From the NCBI RefSeq assembly GCF_018130215.1, contig NZ_JAFCKQ010000051.1, positions 1-59,416 on the forward strand: 59,416 nt of DNA, written 5' to 3'. Positions 9,500 to 16,449 of the stretch are shown here, one piece after another. The notes beneath the pieces were generated by a model. That model searched no databases. It was given only the letters and a program-made list of their open reading frames with translations, and had not been told where the DNA came from. Source of the stretch: Bradyrhizobium jicamae (lineage in GTDB: Bacteria > Pseudomonadota > Alphaproteobacteria > Rhizobiales > Xanthobacteraceae). Numbering within the stretch: the stretch's first letter is position 1; each line of letters begins with the position of its first letter. The position numbers were made by a program, and so were the translations under genes.

Positions 9500-9709
9500 C
9501 GCGACCGACAGCGGGCGGACAGCGCAGCTCGGCCGTGCTATGTTGCGCCCGCGCGACAGGGGACCGTTCGCGCCGGAGCGGGTCAGGAAGCGACGCGAGA
9601 CCGATGTAACGACATAAGACGGCAAGAGAAGACTTCAACAACGAGAAGGCACGCGCCCCCGCAACCGGGACGAAGCGGCTCCGGACCAATCGCGGACAGG
9701 AGGGCGCCG

Positions 9710-10135
9710 ATGTACAAATCGATTCTCGTGCCGATCGACCTCGCCGACACCGATCTGGCGAAGCCTGCGATCGCAACCGCTGCGACGCTGTCGCAGACCT
9801 GGAGCGGCTCGGTCCGCCTGCTCAACGTGCTGCCGATGACGCCGGTCATGCTTGCCGAATACGTGCCGGCGGATTTCGACAGCCAGCAGCGCGAAACGTC
9901 GGAAGAGGCACTTGCGATCGTCGCCCGCGAATCCGGCATCGAGCCGGGACGTATTTCAGGCGTCGTTCGCCAGGGCGGCATCTATCACGAGATCCTCGAA
10001 GAGGCCGCCGCGATGAAGGCCGACTTGATCGTGATGACCTCGCACCGCCCCGCGATGCGGACCTATTTCCTCGGCTCGAACGCCGGGCACGTCGTGCGCT
10101 ACGCCAAGTGCTCGGTGCTGGTGGTGCGGCACTGA
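9710..10135 (+). CDS. Universal stress protein (UspA family)
   Basis: The 141-residue product begins MYKSILVPIDLADTDLA, the first beta strand of a Usp fold, and ends with GSNAGHVVRYAKCSVLVV, the usual nucleotide-binding and last-strand region. Usp proteins are small cytosolic dimers linked to stress tolerance, some binding ATP. The ribosome-binding site AGGAGG is well placed. The 210-bp upstream gap shows no other gene. No partner is evident; the next gene downstream is on the other strand. Confidence 0.9.
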   Translation: MYKSILVPIDLADTDLAKPAIATAATLSQTWSGSVRLLNVLPMTPVMLAEYVPADFDSQQRETSEEALAIVARESGIEPGRISGVVRQGGIYHEILEEAAAMKADLIVMTSHRPAMRTYFLGSNAGHVVRYAKCSVLVVRH

Positions 10136-10146
10136 ACCGCTTTCAT

Positions 10147-10183
10147 GCGAAGTGGATACCGGTTCGCGTGAAGAAGACGCGTC
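10147..10183. repeat. Dispersed intergenic element, copy A (short)
   Basis: Contains GTGGATACCGGTTCGCGTGA, which recurs in copy B (12010 onward) and, diverged, in copy C (20150 onward). It lies between the Usp and DUF1127 genes and is the shortest member. Confidence 0.65.
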
Positions 10184-10217
10184 GAGACAAGTCGAGGCCG
10201 CACCACTGCTGACCGGG

Positions 10218-10457
10218 TCAGCGCAAACGCACCAGCTCCAGACCATCGACGTCACCCGCGACGGCGCTCTCGATTTGGCAGCGCGAAATCCCGATATCGT
10301 GCAGGGCCCGGTCGTCGAGCTGGCGCAGGGTCTTGATCGCATCGCGGCGCATCCAATAGGTGGCGAGTGCATCGGCCCATGATCGGAGCAATCGGAGCAA
10401 TCCGCTCCACAGGCTGGGCCGCACGGGCAGCGACATGGCTGAATACAAGGTGGTCAT
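10218..10457 (-). CDS. DUF1127 small protein
   Basis: The 79-residue product ends in the DUF1127 signature (TLRQLDDRALHDIGISRCQI). DUF1127 proteins are short, Arg-rich alphaproteobacterial proteins; in Agrobacterium some affect phosphate, carbon and RNA metabolism, but no biochemical role is settled. The ATG at 10457 is preferred over that at 10463 because AGGAG directly abuts the latter and is 6 nt from the former. It is divergent from the MocR-type regulator gene and could be its target. Confidence 0.85.
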   Translation of the reverse strand: MTTLYSAMSLPVRPSLWSGLLRLLRSWADALATYWMRRDAIKTLRQLDDRALHDIGISRCQIESAVAGDVDGLELVRLR

Positions 10458-10572
10458 TGTCATCTCCTTCCGGGCCCACGCGGCAACACGATGCCGTTGA
10501 TACAGATGCTCTTTTCAGGATCCGATCTTGAGACCTCGGATCGCTTGCGCTGTCCTCGGTACAATCGCGGGC

Positions 10573-10601
10573 TTGTCCTCTCTTAAATGGTCCGGTACAT
10601 T
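10573..10601 (+). promoter_or_regulatory. Candidate sigma-70 promoter of the MocR-type gene
   Basis: TTGTCC, a 17-bp spacer and TACATT resemble a -35/-10 pair for the gene starting at 10638. The expected transcription start (about 10608) falls inside the first palindrome described in the next entry. Confidence 0.35.
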
Positions 10602-10636
10602 GCTCGGAGCAAGTAAAACATTGCTCTCGGTGCAAT
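10599..10636 (+). promoter_or_regulatory. Two palindromic candidate operators upstream of the MocR-type gene
   Basis: TTGC-TCGGA-GCAA (10600-10612) overlaps the putative -10/+1 region. ATTGC-TCTCGGT-GCAAT (10620-10636) ends one base before the start codon. The shared TTGC/GCAA half-sites suggest a dimeric regulator, most simply autoregulation. No Shine-Dalgarno sequence is visible here, so the transcript may be leaderless or poorly translated. Confidence 0.4.
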
Positions 10637-10637
10637 A

Positions 10638-11981
10638 ATGTCGAAATTCGAGTATCTGAAGCTTGCCGATACCGTCGCCGCCGAGATCGCGAGCGGGGCG
10701 CTGAAGGCCGGCGACCGGCTGCCGCCGCAGCGCCATTTCGCATATGACCGCAAGATCGCCGTCTCGACCGCGAGCCGGGTCTATACCGAGCTGCTGCGGC
10801 GCGGGCTGGTGGTCGGCGAAGTCGGACGCGGCACCTTCGTGTCCGGCGAGGCACGCCGCGGCGTCGCCGCCTCGAGCGAACCCCGCGGCGCCCGCATCGA
10901 CCTCGAATTCAATTATCCGCTGCTGCCGCATCAGGCGACGATGATCGCCAAGAGCCTGGAAGGGCTGGAACGGCCAGAGGTGCTCGAGGGCGCCCTGCGG
11001 CCGGGCACCAGCGTCGGCACGCGGGCGGCACGCACCATTTCGGCTGAATTCCTGGCGCGCAGGAGCTGGGCACCGAATCCCGACCAGATCGTGTTCACCG
11101 CCAACGGACGGCAATGCATCGCCGCCGCATTCGCAGCCGTCGTGCCGCCGGGCGGACGCTGCGGCGTCGAGGCGCTGACCTATCCGTTCGTGAAGGGCAT
11201 TGCCGCACGGCTCGGCATCTCGCTCGTACCGCTCGCGATGGATGAGCACGGCGTGCGGCCCGACGCGGTGCAGAAGGCGCACCGCGAGGCGCATCTGTCC
11301 GCGCTCTACATCCAGCCAACGATCCAGAATCCGCTCAGCATCACCATGCCGGCCGAGCGCCGCGCCGAACTGCTGCGTGTGGTGGAGAAGCTCGGCCTCG
11401 TCATCATCGAGGATGGCGTCTACGGCTTCCTCGACGACGAGGTGCCGCTGGCCGCACTCGCGCCCGACAGCTGCATCGTGCTCGACAGCCTGTCGAAGAA
11501 GGTCGCGCCGGGACTCGCGCTCGGCTTCCTCGTCGCACCGCCGCGGCTGCGTGAGAACATCATGGCCGCGGTGCGCTCGGGCGGCTGGACGGCGTCGGGC
11601 TACGCCTTCGCCGCGGGGCAGCGGCTGATGGCCGACGGCACGGCCGCCGAATTGTCACGGCTGAAGCGGATCGATGCCGGCCGCCGCCAGCAGCTGGCGG
11701 CAAGGCATCTGGCCGATTTCGAGATTCAGACCAACGCCAAATCCTACCATCTGTGGCTGACCCTGCCGCAGCACTGGCGCTCCCAGACCCTGGTCGCGGC
11801 CGCAGCCCGACGCGACATCGCGCTGACGCCGTCGACGACCTTCGCCGTCACGCCCGGGCACGCGCCCAATGCTGTACGGCTCGCGCTCGCGGCACCGCCG
11901 ATGGAGCAGCTCGAACTCGGCTTGCGGACGCTGGCGGGCATGTTGAGCGCGACCGAAGAGGATTTCGACTCGACCGAGTGA
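10638..11981 (+). CDS. MocR/PdxR-type regulator: GntR winged helix fused to an aminotransferase-fold domain
   Basis: The 447-residue protein has an N-terminal GntR-type DNA-binding domain (about 1-70: LADTVAAEIASGALKAGDRL then TASRVYTELLRRGLVVGEVG, GRGTFVSG). A fold-type I PLP domain follows, with the lysine motif DSLSKKVAPGLALGF and the IIEDGVYGF segment. MocR-family proteins use PLP and often an amino compound as effectors of transcription, usually of a neighbouring divergent gene. The GntR domain makes a plain aminotransferase role less likely. Neighbours do not reveal the regulated pathway; the divergent gene is DUF1127. Confidence 0.87.
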   Translation: MSKFEYLKLADTVAAEIASGALKAGDRLPPQRHFAYDRKIAVSTASRVYTELLRRGLVVGEVGRGTFVSGEARRGVAASSEPRGARIDLEFNYPLLPHQATMIAKSLEGLERPEVLEGALRPGTSVGTRAARTISAEFLARRSWAPNPDQIVFTANGRQCIAAAFAAVVPPGGRCGVEALTYPFVKGIAARLGISLVPLAMDEHGVRPDAVQKAHREAHLSALYIQPTIQNPLSITMPAERRAELLRVVEKLGLVIIEDGVYGFLDDEVPLAALAPDSCIVLDSLSKKVAPGLALGFLVAPPRLRENIMAAVRSGGWTASGYAFAAGQRLMADGTAAELSRLKRIDAGRRQQLAARHLADFEIQTNAKSYHLWLTLPQHWRSQTLVAAAARRDIALTPSTTFAVTPGHAPNAVRLALAAPPMEQLELGLRTLAGMLSATEEDFDSTE

Positions 11982-11985
11982 CAAG

Positions 11986-12095
11986 CCTCAGAGCGCGTTT
12001 TTGAGCGACGTGGATACCGGTTCGCGTGAAGAAAAAGCGTCAAAACAGGAATCCGGAGCTTCGGTTCTGATTCAATCGGAACCGAAATTGCTCTG
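11986..12095. repeat. Dispersed intergenic element, copy B
   Basis: Shares GTGGATACCGGTTCGCGTGA with copy A and the block AGCTTCGGTTCTGATTCAAT with copy D; the latter is half of an imperfect hairpin around a GATTCAATC centre. Its right end (GCTCTGG) corresponds to the GCTCTAG end of copies C and D and lies inside the 3' end of the YdcF-like gene. Confidence 0.75.
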
Positions 12096-12758
12096 GTCAA
12101 CAGGCCATTCGGCGATAAAGCCCTTCGCCTTGTAGGGTTCGATCTTGTCCCATTCGCTCAGGATGCGGCGGCGAAACTCCGGATCGGTGTGCCAGAGCGC
12201 ACGCGGCGTCGCGAAACTGTCGACCATCACCAGCATCTTCTCGACCTCCGGCCAGTGCCGCTGCAAGGTCATCGGATAGCGCCGTGCCGTCCAGGTATTG
12301 CCGAGGCAGATCACGCTCCTGATCCTGGCGAGGCCGAGTGCGGCGTCGATCACCGGCAGCGAAAAGATCACGTTCTCGCCGGTGTTCTGCGCGCGGTGCT
12401 CCTCGAGGATTCGTTCAGCAGGCAAACCATGCGCGACCATCGCCGCCTTGATGACGGCACATTCGGTGCGGTGATCGCCCGCCGTCACGCCGCCGCTCAC
12501 GATTGCCCACCGGGCGAGCCCGGCGCGCCAGAGGCGGACCGCCGCCTCGACCCGCTCGGCGACATCCACGCGGGTGCCGAACACGAACAACAGATCGGCG
12601 GGCCGAAGCGGCGTCTCGACCAGGTGCCGCGCATTGATCGCGCCGATCTCCTCGTCCGACGGTATCCGCAGACTTCGATCCTCCACGCCCCTGCTCCCCG
12701 GCCACGGCCTCGCGCGGACGATGCCGCGCGGTGGCGCAAGCACGAAGTCACATTTCAT
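12072..12758 (-). CDS. YdcF/SanA-like protein (DUF218)
   Basis: The 228-residue protein has the DUF218 pattern: a strand-turn LLFVFGTRVDVA, SGGVTAGDHRTECAVIKAAM with the usual Ser-Gly-Gly and acidic residues, and an AQNTGENVIFSLPVI helix. The family is linked to envelope functions in enteric bacteria; no enzyme activity is firmly assigned. The ATG at 12758 forms an ATGA overlap with the stop of the upstream membrane-protein gene, which fixes the start and implies coupled translation. The last nine residues (DQSNFGSD and stop) are encoded by dispersed element copy B. Confidence 0.8.
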   Translation of the reverse strand: MKCDFVLAPPRGIVRARPWPGSRGVEDRSLRIPSDEEIGAINARHLVETPLRPADLLFVFGTRVDVAERVEAAVRLWRAGLARWAIVSGGVTAGDHRTECAVIKAAMVAHGLPAERILEEHRAQNTGENVIFSLPVIDAALGLARIRSVICLGNTWTARRYPMTLQRHWPEVEKMLVMVDSFATPRALWHTDPEFRRRILSEWDKIEPYKAKGFIAEWPVDQSNFGSD

Positions 12759-13381
12759 TGCGCTTGATTGCGCCCCGCCCTCGGCAGCAGCGCATCGGGC
12801 AGACCATCGAAGCTGTAGCGCCGCGGCCGGTTGCGCGTGACGAAGCCGCCGACCTGCCAGGCGAACAGCGCGGCGAAGCCGACCAGGAACAGCGCCCCCG
12901 TCCATTCGGCGGTCAGGAGCGCACGCAGCAACAGCCCGGCCATCGAGACGGCCAGCACCGCAAGCAGCGCCAGTGCGGCAGTGTAGGTCTTCGGCCCAAG
13001 CCCCGCTGTCAGCACCGCGTTACTGCCGGCTGCGCGCATCCGGCGATGCAGTTCGACGATGAAGTCGCGATAGAGCTGCCCTTGCGGGGCCATCAGCGTC
13101 GCGGTCTGCCAGGTGGTCGACAGGATCGCGATACGGCCGCCCTTGACGTTGTCGACGTCGGCGCGAAATCGCTGCTGCTGCATCGACACCGGCCGATAGG
13201 ACAGTTTCACGGCGGAGATCTCGGTGTAGCTCCACACCCCCGACTGGCCGGCGATGCGCCACGACAGCCCGGCATCGGTCAACTCGAACGCATGCGCGGA
13301 ACCGATCAGGGAGGCCTTGTAGGCATAGCTGACGACCGGGCCCCCGCCCTCCTCTGGCCGCTGCTGCAAATCTGTCGGCAA
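12755..13381 (-). CDS. Hypothetical membrane protein
   Basis: The 208-residue product has an N-terminal soluble beta-rich half (about 1-125, with LSWRIAGQSGVWSYTEISAV resembling a small PH-like strand pattern). Two hydrophobic segments follow (about 128-150 and 158-178), then a basic tail. I do not recognise a named family. No ATG is available; the frame opens with a TTG at 13381 and the first internal Met is at residue 67, so the start is uncertain. The stop overlaps the YdcF-like start (ATGA), so the two genes form a coupled pair and may act together in the inner membrane. Confidence 0.65.
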   Translation of the reverse strand: MPTDLQQRPEEGGGPVVSYAYKASLIGSAHAFELTDAGLSWRIAGQSGVWSYTEISAVKLSYRPVSMQQQRFRADVDNVKGGRIAILSTTWQTATLMAPQGQLYRDFIVELHRRMRAAGSNAVLTAGLGPKTYTAALALLAVLAVSMAGLLLRALLTAEWTGALFLVGFAALFAWQVGGFVTRNRPRRYSFDGLPDALLPRAGRNQAQ

Positions 13382-13451
13382 TCCGCAGGTCCACCATAGA
13401 AATGCGCGTGCAAGGTTGCGCGGCAGGTCGGGCTTATCCTACAAGCGAAGC

Positions 13452-13886
13452 ATGCCCGAGACGACCTATTTTCCGCGTCACCTCATTCTCGGCGGCGCGA
13501 TGATCACAGGAGTGCTGCTCGCGCTCGCCGTGCACATGCTCGGCGCGCGTTACGGGCTTGATCTGGGCGGCCTGTGGCGTTCGGACACGCATGAATTCAT
13601 GCCCGCAGGTGCTGCGATCGCGTGGTGGCTGATCGCGACGGTTGGATTCTCGGGCGGCTACTTCACGGCCAATCTGATGCACAGCGCGGTGGCTGGCCAG
13701 ATCCCGCAGCGGATGCGTCAGTTCCTGATCGTGGTCGGCGTGCTGATCCTCGCCGGTGCCGGCCAGGCGGCATCGGCGCCGAGTCCGATCCCGACCATCT
13801 CGGGCGTGCTCGCAGGCCTCGCCGCACTCTGCCTCGGCGCGGTGATGGCGTTTTGCGGCGCCTATTTCGCCCTGCGCAAGGCCTGA
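13452..13886 (+). CDS. Small hypothetical inner-membrane protein
   Basis: The 144-residue product from the ATG at 13452 (MPETTYFPRHLILGG) has four hydrophobic stretches, at about residues 10-31, 52-72, 86-106 and 115-140. It is probably an integral membrane protein. I do not recognise the family. It lies between two minus-strand genes, ending 10 nt before the end of the MHYT-GGDEF-EAL gene, so it is a single-gene unit. An in-frame ATG at 13416 gives 12 more residues without a hydrophobic or conserved look. Confidence 0.6.
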   Translation: MPETTYFPRHLILGGAMITGVLLALAVHMLGARYGLDLGGLWRSDTHEFMPAGAAIAWWLIATVGFSGGYFTANLMHSAVAGQIPQRMRQFLIVVGVLILAGAGQAASAPSPIPTISGVLAGLAALCLGAVMAFCGAYFALRKA

Positions 13887-13896
13887 GGCCGTTCGA

Positions 13897-16299
13897 TCAG
13901 GCCACCGACCGTTCGGGGGCCGGGCGCAGCATCTTGGCGACGTCGGCGGCCGGCCGCGGCGGGCTGAACAGATAGCCCTGAGCCTGGGTGCAACCCTCCT
14001 GCCGCAGCAGATCGAACTGCGCGTCGGTCTCCACGCCCTCCGCCGTGGTCACGATGCCGAGGCTCTTGCCGAGACCGGTGACCGCACGCACGATCGCCAT
14101 CGATTCATCGCGGGTCGCAAGATCCGTGACGAACGAGCGGTCGATCTTGATCTTGTCGAACGGGAAGCTGCGCAGATAGCTCAGCGACGAATAGCCGGTG
14201 CCGAAGTCATCGAGCGAGATGCGGACGCCGAAGCCGCGCAGCTCGTGCAGCACGGCGAGCGTGGCCTCGCTGTTCTGCAGCAGCACCGATTCGGTGATCT
14301 CGAGCTCGAGGCGGTCGGACGACAATGCGGATGCCTGCAGCGCCGCCTTCACCGACGTCACCAGATTTGGATTCTTGAACTGCACCGGGGACAGATTGAC
14401 GGCAACCGCGACGTCGTCGGGCCAGCCTGCGGCATCCGCGCAGGCCTTGCGCAGCACAATCTCGCCAAGGGGCACGATGAGCCCGGTTTCCTCGGCCACT
14501 GGAATGAAATTGTTCGGCGCGATCAGGCCGCGCAGCGAGTGGTTCCAGCGCGCCAGCGCCTCGAATGCCACGATCCGGTCGCCCTCGAGATCGCGGATCG
14601 GCTGGTAGTAGACCTCGAACTCGTCCCGCTGCAGCGCCAGCCGCAGGTCGCGCTCCAGCACGCGCCGCGCCTGCGCGCGCGCATCCATGCCGGTCTCGAA
14701 GAAACGATAGGTGCCGCGGCCGTCGGCCTTGGCCCGATACAATGCGAGATCGGCCTTTTGCAACAGTTCGTCGGGACCCTTGCCGTCCTCGGGCGCGAGC
14801 GAGATGCCGATGCTGACGCCGATCACCAGCTGATGGCCGCCGATCTCGTAGGGAGCCGCGACCCGCTCGACCACCTGGCTGGCGAGCGCAGATACGACCG
14901 ACGGCTCGCAATTGCTGCAGAACTGGACGATGGCGAATTCGTCGCCGCCGAGCCGCGCCACGGTATCGTGCTCGGTCACGCATTCGCCGAGCCTGCGCGC
15001 GACCTCGCGGAGCAGCGCATCACCGATCGGATGTCCCAGCGTGTCGTTGATCTCCTTGAAGTGGTCGAGGTCGAGGCAGAGCACGGCGAGCTGGTCGGCG
15101 CGCCTGGCAAGCCGCAGCGCCTTTTCGAGCTGCTCACGAAACAGCGTCCGGTTCGGCAGGTTGGTCAGCGCGTCGTGCCGCGCCATGTGCGAGATCTGGT
15201 CCTGGGCCTGCTGCCACTCGGTGATGTCCTCGAAGGTCGCGACCCATCCCCCGCCCTTCATCGGCTGGTCGACGACACGGATCGAGCGGCCGTGGCGATT
15301 GACGATCCGCGTCGCAGCGTTGCCCGCCTTCGCTTCCGCGATCAGGCCGGTGCAGAACTCGTCGGGATCGCCCTCCCACTCGCCGATCGAACGCAGATCC
15401 TGCAGCACATCGATCAGGAGGCGCCCATGCAACGGCATGCGGCTGCGGCCCATCATCTCGCCGTAGCGCTCGTTGAACAGCACGATGCGCCCGTCGGCAT
15501 CGAACATGCACAGCCCCTGCGACATATTCTCCAGCGCGGTGTCCAGTACCATCTTCTGCTTGTGGATCTCGCTCTTGGCGCGGCGATCCAGGATCGTCGC
15601 GATCAGCGCAACACTGAGGATCGCGAAGGCCGCGACGGCCGTCATGAACGACAGCACCAGCGGCGAGATCGTCAGGGTGTCGAAGACAACTGTCGGATCG
15701 GGCACCAGCGTGATCGCACCCATGCCGGTGAAATGATGCGAGACGATTGCGAGCGTCATCAGGCCGGCTGCGGCCAGCGCGCGGCCGATGCTGTCGCCGC
15801 CGACGGCGACGACAAGCGCGGCAGCGCCGAATACGCTGCCGAACACGACCGAGGTCGCGACAATGCCTGGCGACCAGATGATCCGCGCGGGCAATTCAAG
15901 TCCGGACATGCCGGTGTAGTGCATGGCCGCGACACCGATGCCGACGATCGCTCCACCGGCTGCAACGGTCGACCAGCGCTCGTCGAGGCAGGCAACCGCA
16001 AGGCCAACGGCCAGGATCGCCACCGCAATGAGCAGCGACAGCACGGTGATGGGAATGCTGTAGCCGGCGCCAATGCCCGGGTCGTAGGCCAGCATGGCGA
16101 TGAAATGGGTAGCCCAGATGCCGCAGCCGCCGACGCCGGCGTCGAGGGCGATCCAGATATCCCTGGAGCGTCCCTTCGCGGCACGCGCGCGATGAAACAG
16201 GCTGATCGTGACCGCGCTCGCCAGCGTGCAGATCACCCCGCCAAGGACGACCAGCCGCCAGTCATGTTCAAAAGTGAGACAGGTCAGAACGCGATACAT
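13897..16299 (-). CDS. MHYT-PAS-GGDEF-EAL cyclic di-GMP protein
   Basis: The 800-residue protein has a seven-helix MHYT sensor domain (about 1-235) with three copies of its metal/gas-ligand motif: THFIAM near 64, MHYTGM near 126 and HHFTGM near 188. A PAS-like segment (255-365), a GGDEF domain (380-540) with an intact GGDEF at 451-455, and an EAL domain (555-795) follow. The EAL domain keeps E580-A-L, N635, E667, DD at 697-698, K718 and E754, so phosphodiesterase activity is likely. The allosteric I-site, normally RxxD, reads TEHD at 442-445. The enzyme should sit in the inner membrane and tune c-di-GMP, perhaps in response to O2, CO or NO through copper as proposed for MHYT domains. Confidence 0.92.
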   Translation of the reverse strand: MYRVLTCLTFEHDWRLVVLGGVICTLASAVTISLFHRARAAKGRSRDIWIALDAGVGGCGIWATHFIAMLAYDPGIGAGYSIPITVLSLLIAVAILAVGLAVACLDERWSTVAAGGAIVGIGVAAMHYTGMSGLELPARIIWSPGIVATSVVFGSVFGAAALVVAVGGDSIGRALAAAGLMTLAIVSHHFTGMGAITLVPDPTVVFDTLTISPLVLSFMTAVAAFAILSVALIATILDRRAKSEIHKQKMVLDTALENMSQGLCMFDADGRIVLFNERYGEMMGRSRMPLHGRLLIDVLQDLRSIGEWEGDPDEFCTGLIAEAKAGNAATRIVNRHGRSIRVVDQPMKGGGWVATFEDITEWQQAQDQISHMARHDALTNLPNRTLFREQLEKALRLARRADQLAVLCLDLDHFKEINDTLGHPIGDALLREVARRLGECVTEHDTVARLGGDEFAIVQFCSNCEPSVVSALASQVVERVAAPYEIGGHQLVIGVSIGISLAPEDGKGPDELLQKADLALYRAKADGRGTYRFFETGMDARAQARRVLERDLRLALQRDEFEVYYQPIRDLEGDRIVAFEALARWNHSLRGLIAPNNFIPVAEETGLIVPLGEIVLRKACADAAGWPDDVAVAVNLSPVQFKNPNLVTSVKAALQASALSSDRLELEITESVLLQNSEATLAVLHELRGFGVRISLDDFGTGYSSLSYLRSFPFDKIKIDRSFVTDLATRDESMAIVRAVTGLGKSLGIVTTAEGVETDAQFDLLRQEGCTQAQGYLFSPPRPAADVAKMLRPAPERSVA

Positions 16300-16300
16300 T

Positions 16301-16323
16301 ATAGGTCCCCGTTATGGACCTAT
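16301..16323 (-). promoter_or_regulatory. Hairpin covering the ribosome-binding site of the MHYT gene
   Basis: A perfect 8-bp inverted repeat (ATAGGTCC / GGACCTAT, 7-nt loop) starts one base upstream of the ATG at 16299. The only Shine-Dalgarno-like bases (GGGGA) overlap its 3' arm, so folding would hide the ribosome-binding site. It could equally be a DNA operator. Confidence 0.45.
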
Positions 16324-16449
16324 AAAAGCGAGCCTAATCGTGTACCAACGGTAACCGGGGCATGCCGGGCCTGCCCGCATGGTGAAGAAGCGTTGAACGC
16401 ACCGCAGGATTGCCGAAAAGAACGGCGGCTTCGGCACACATCATACAAC

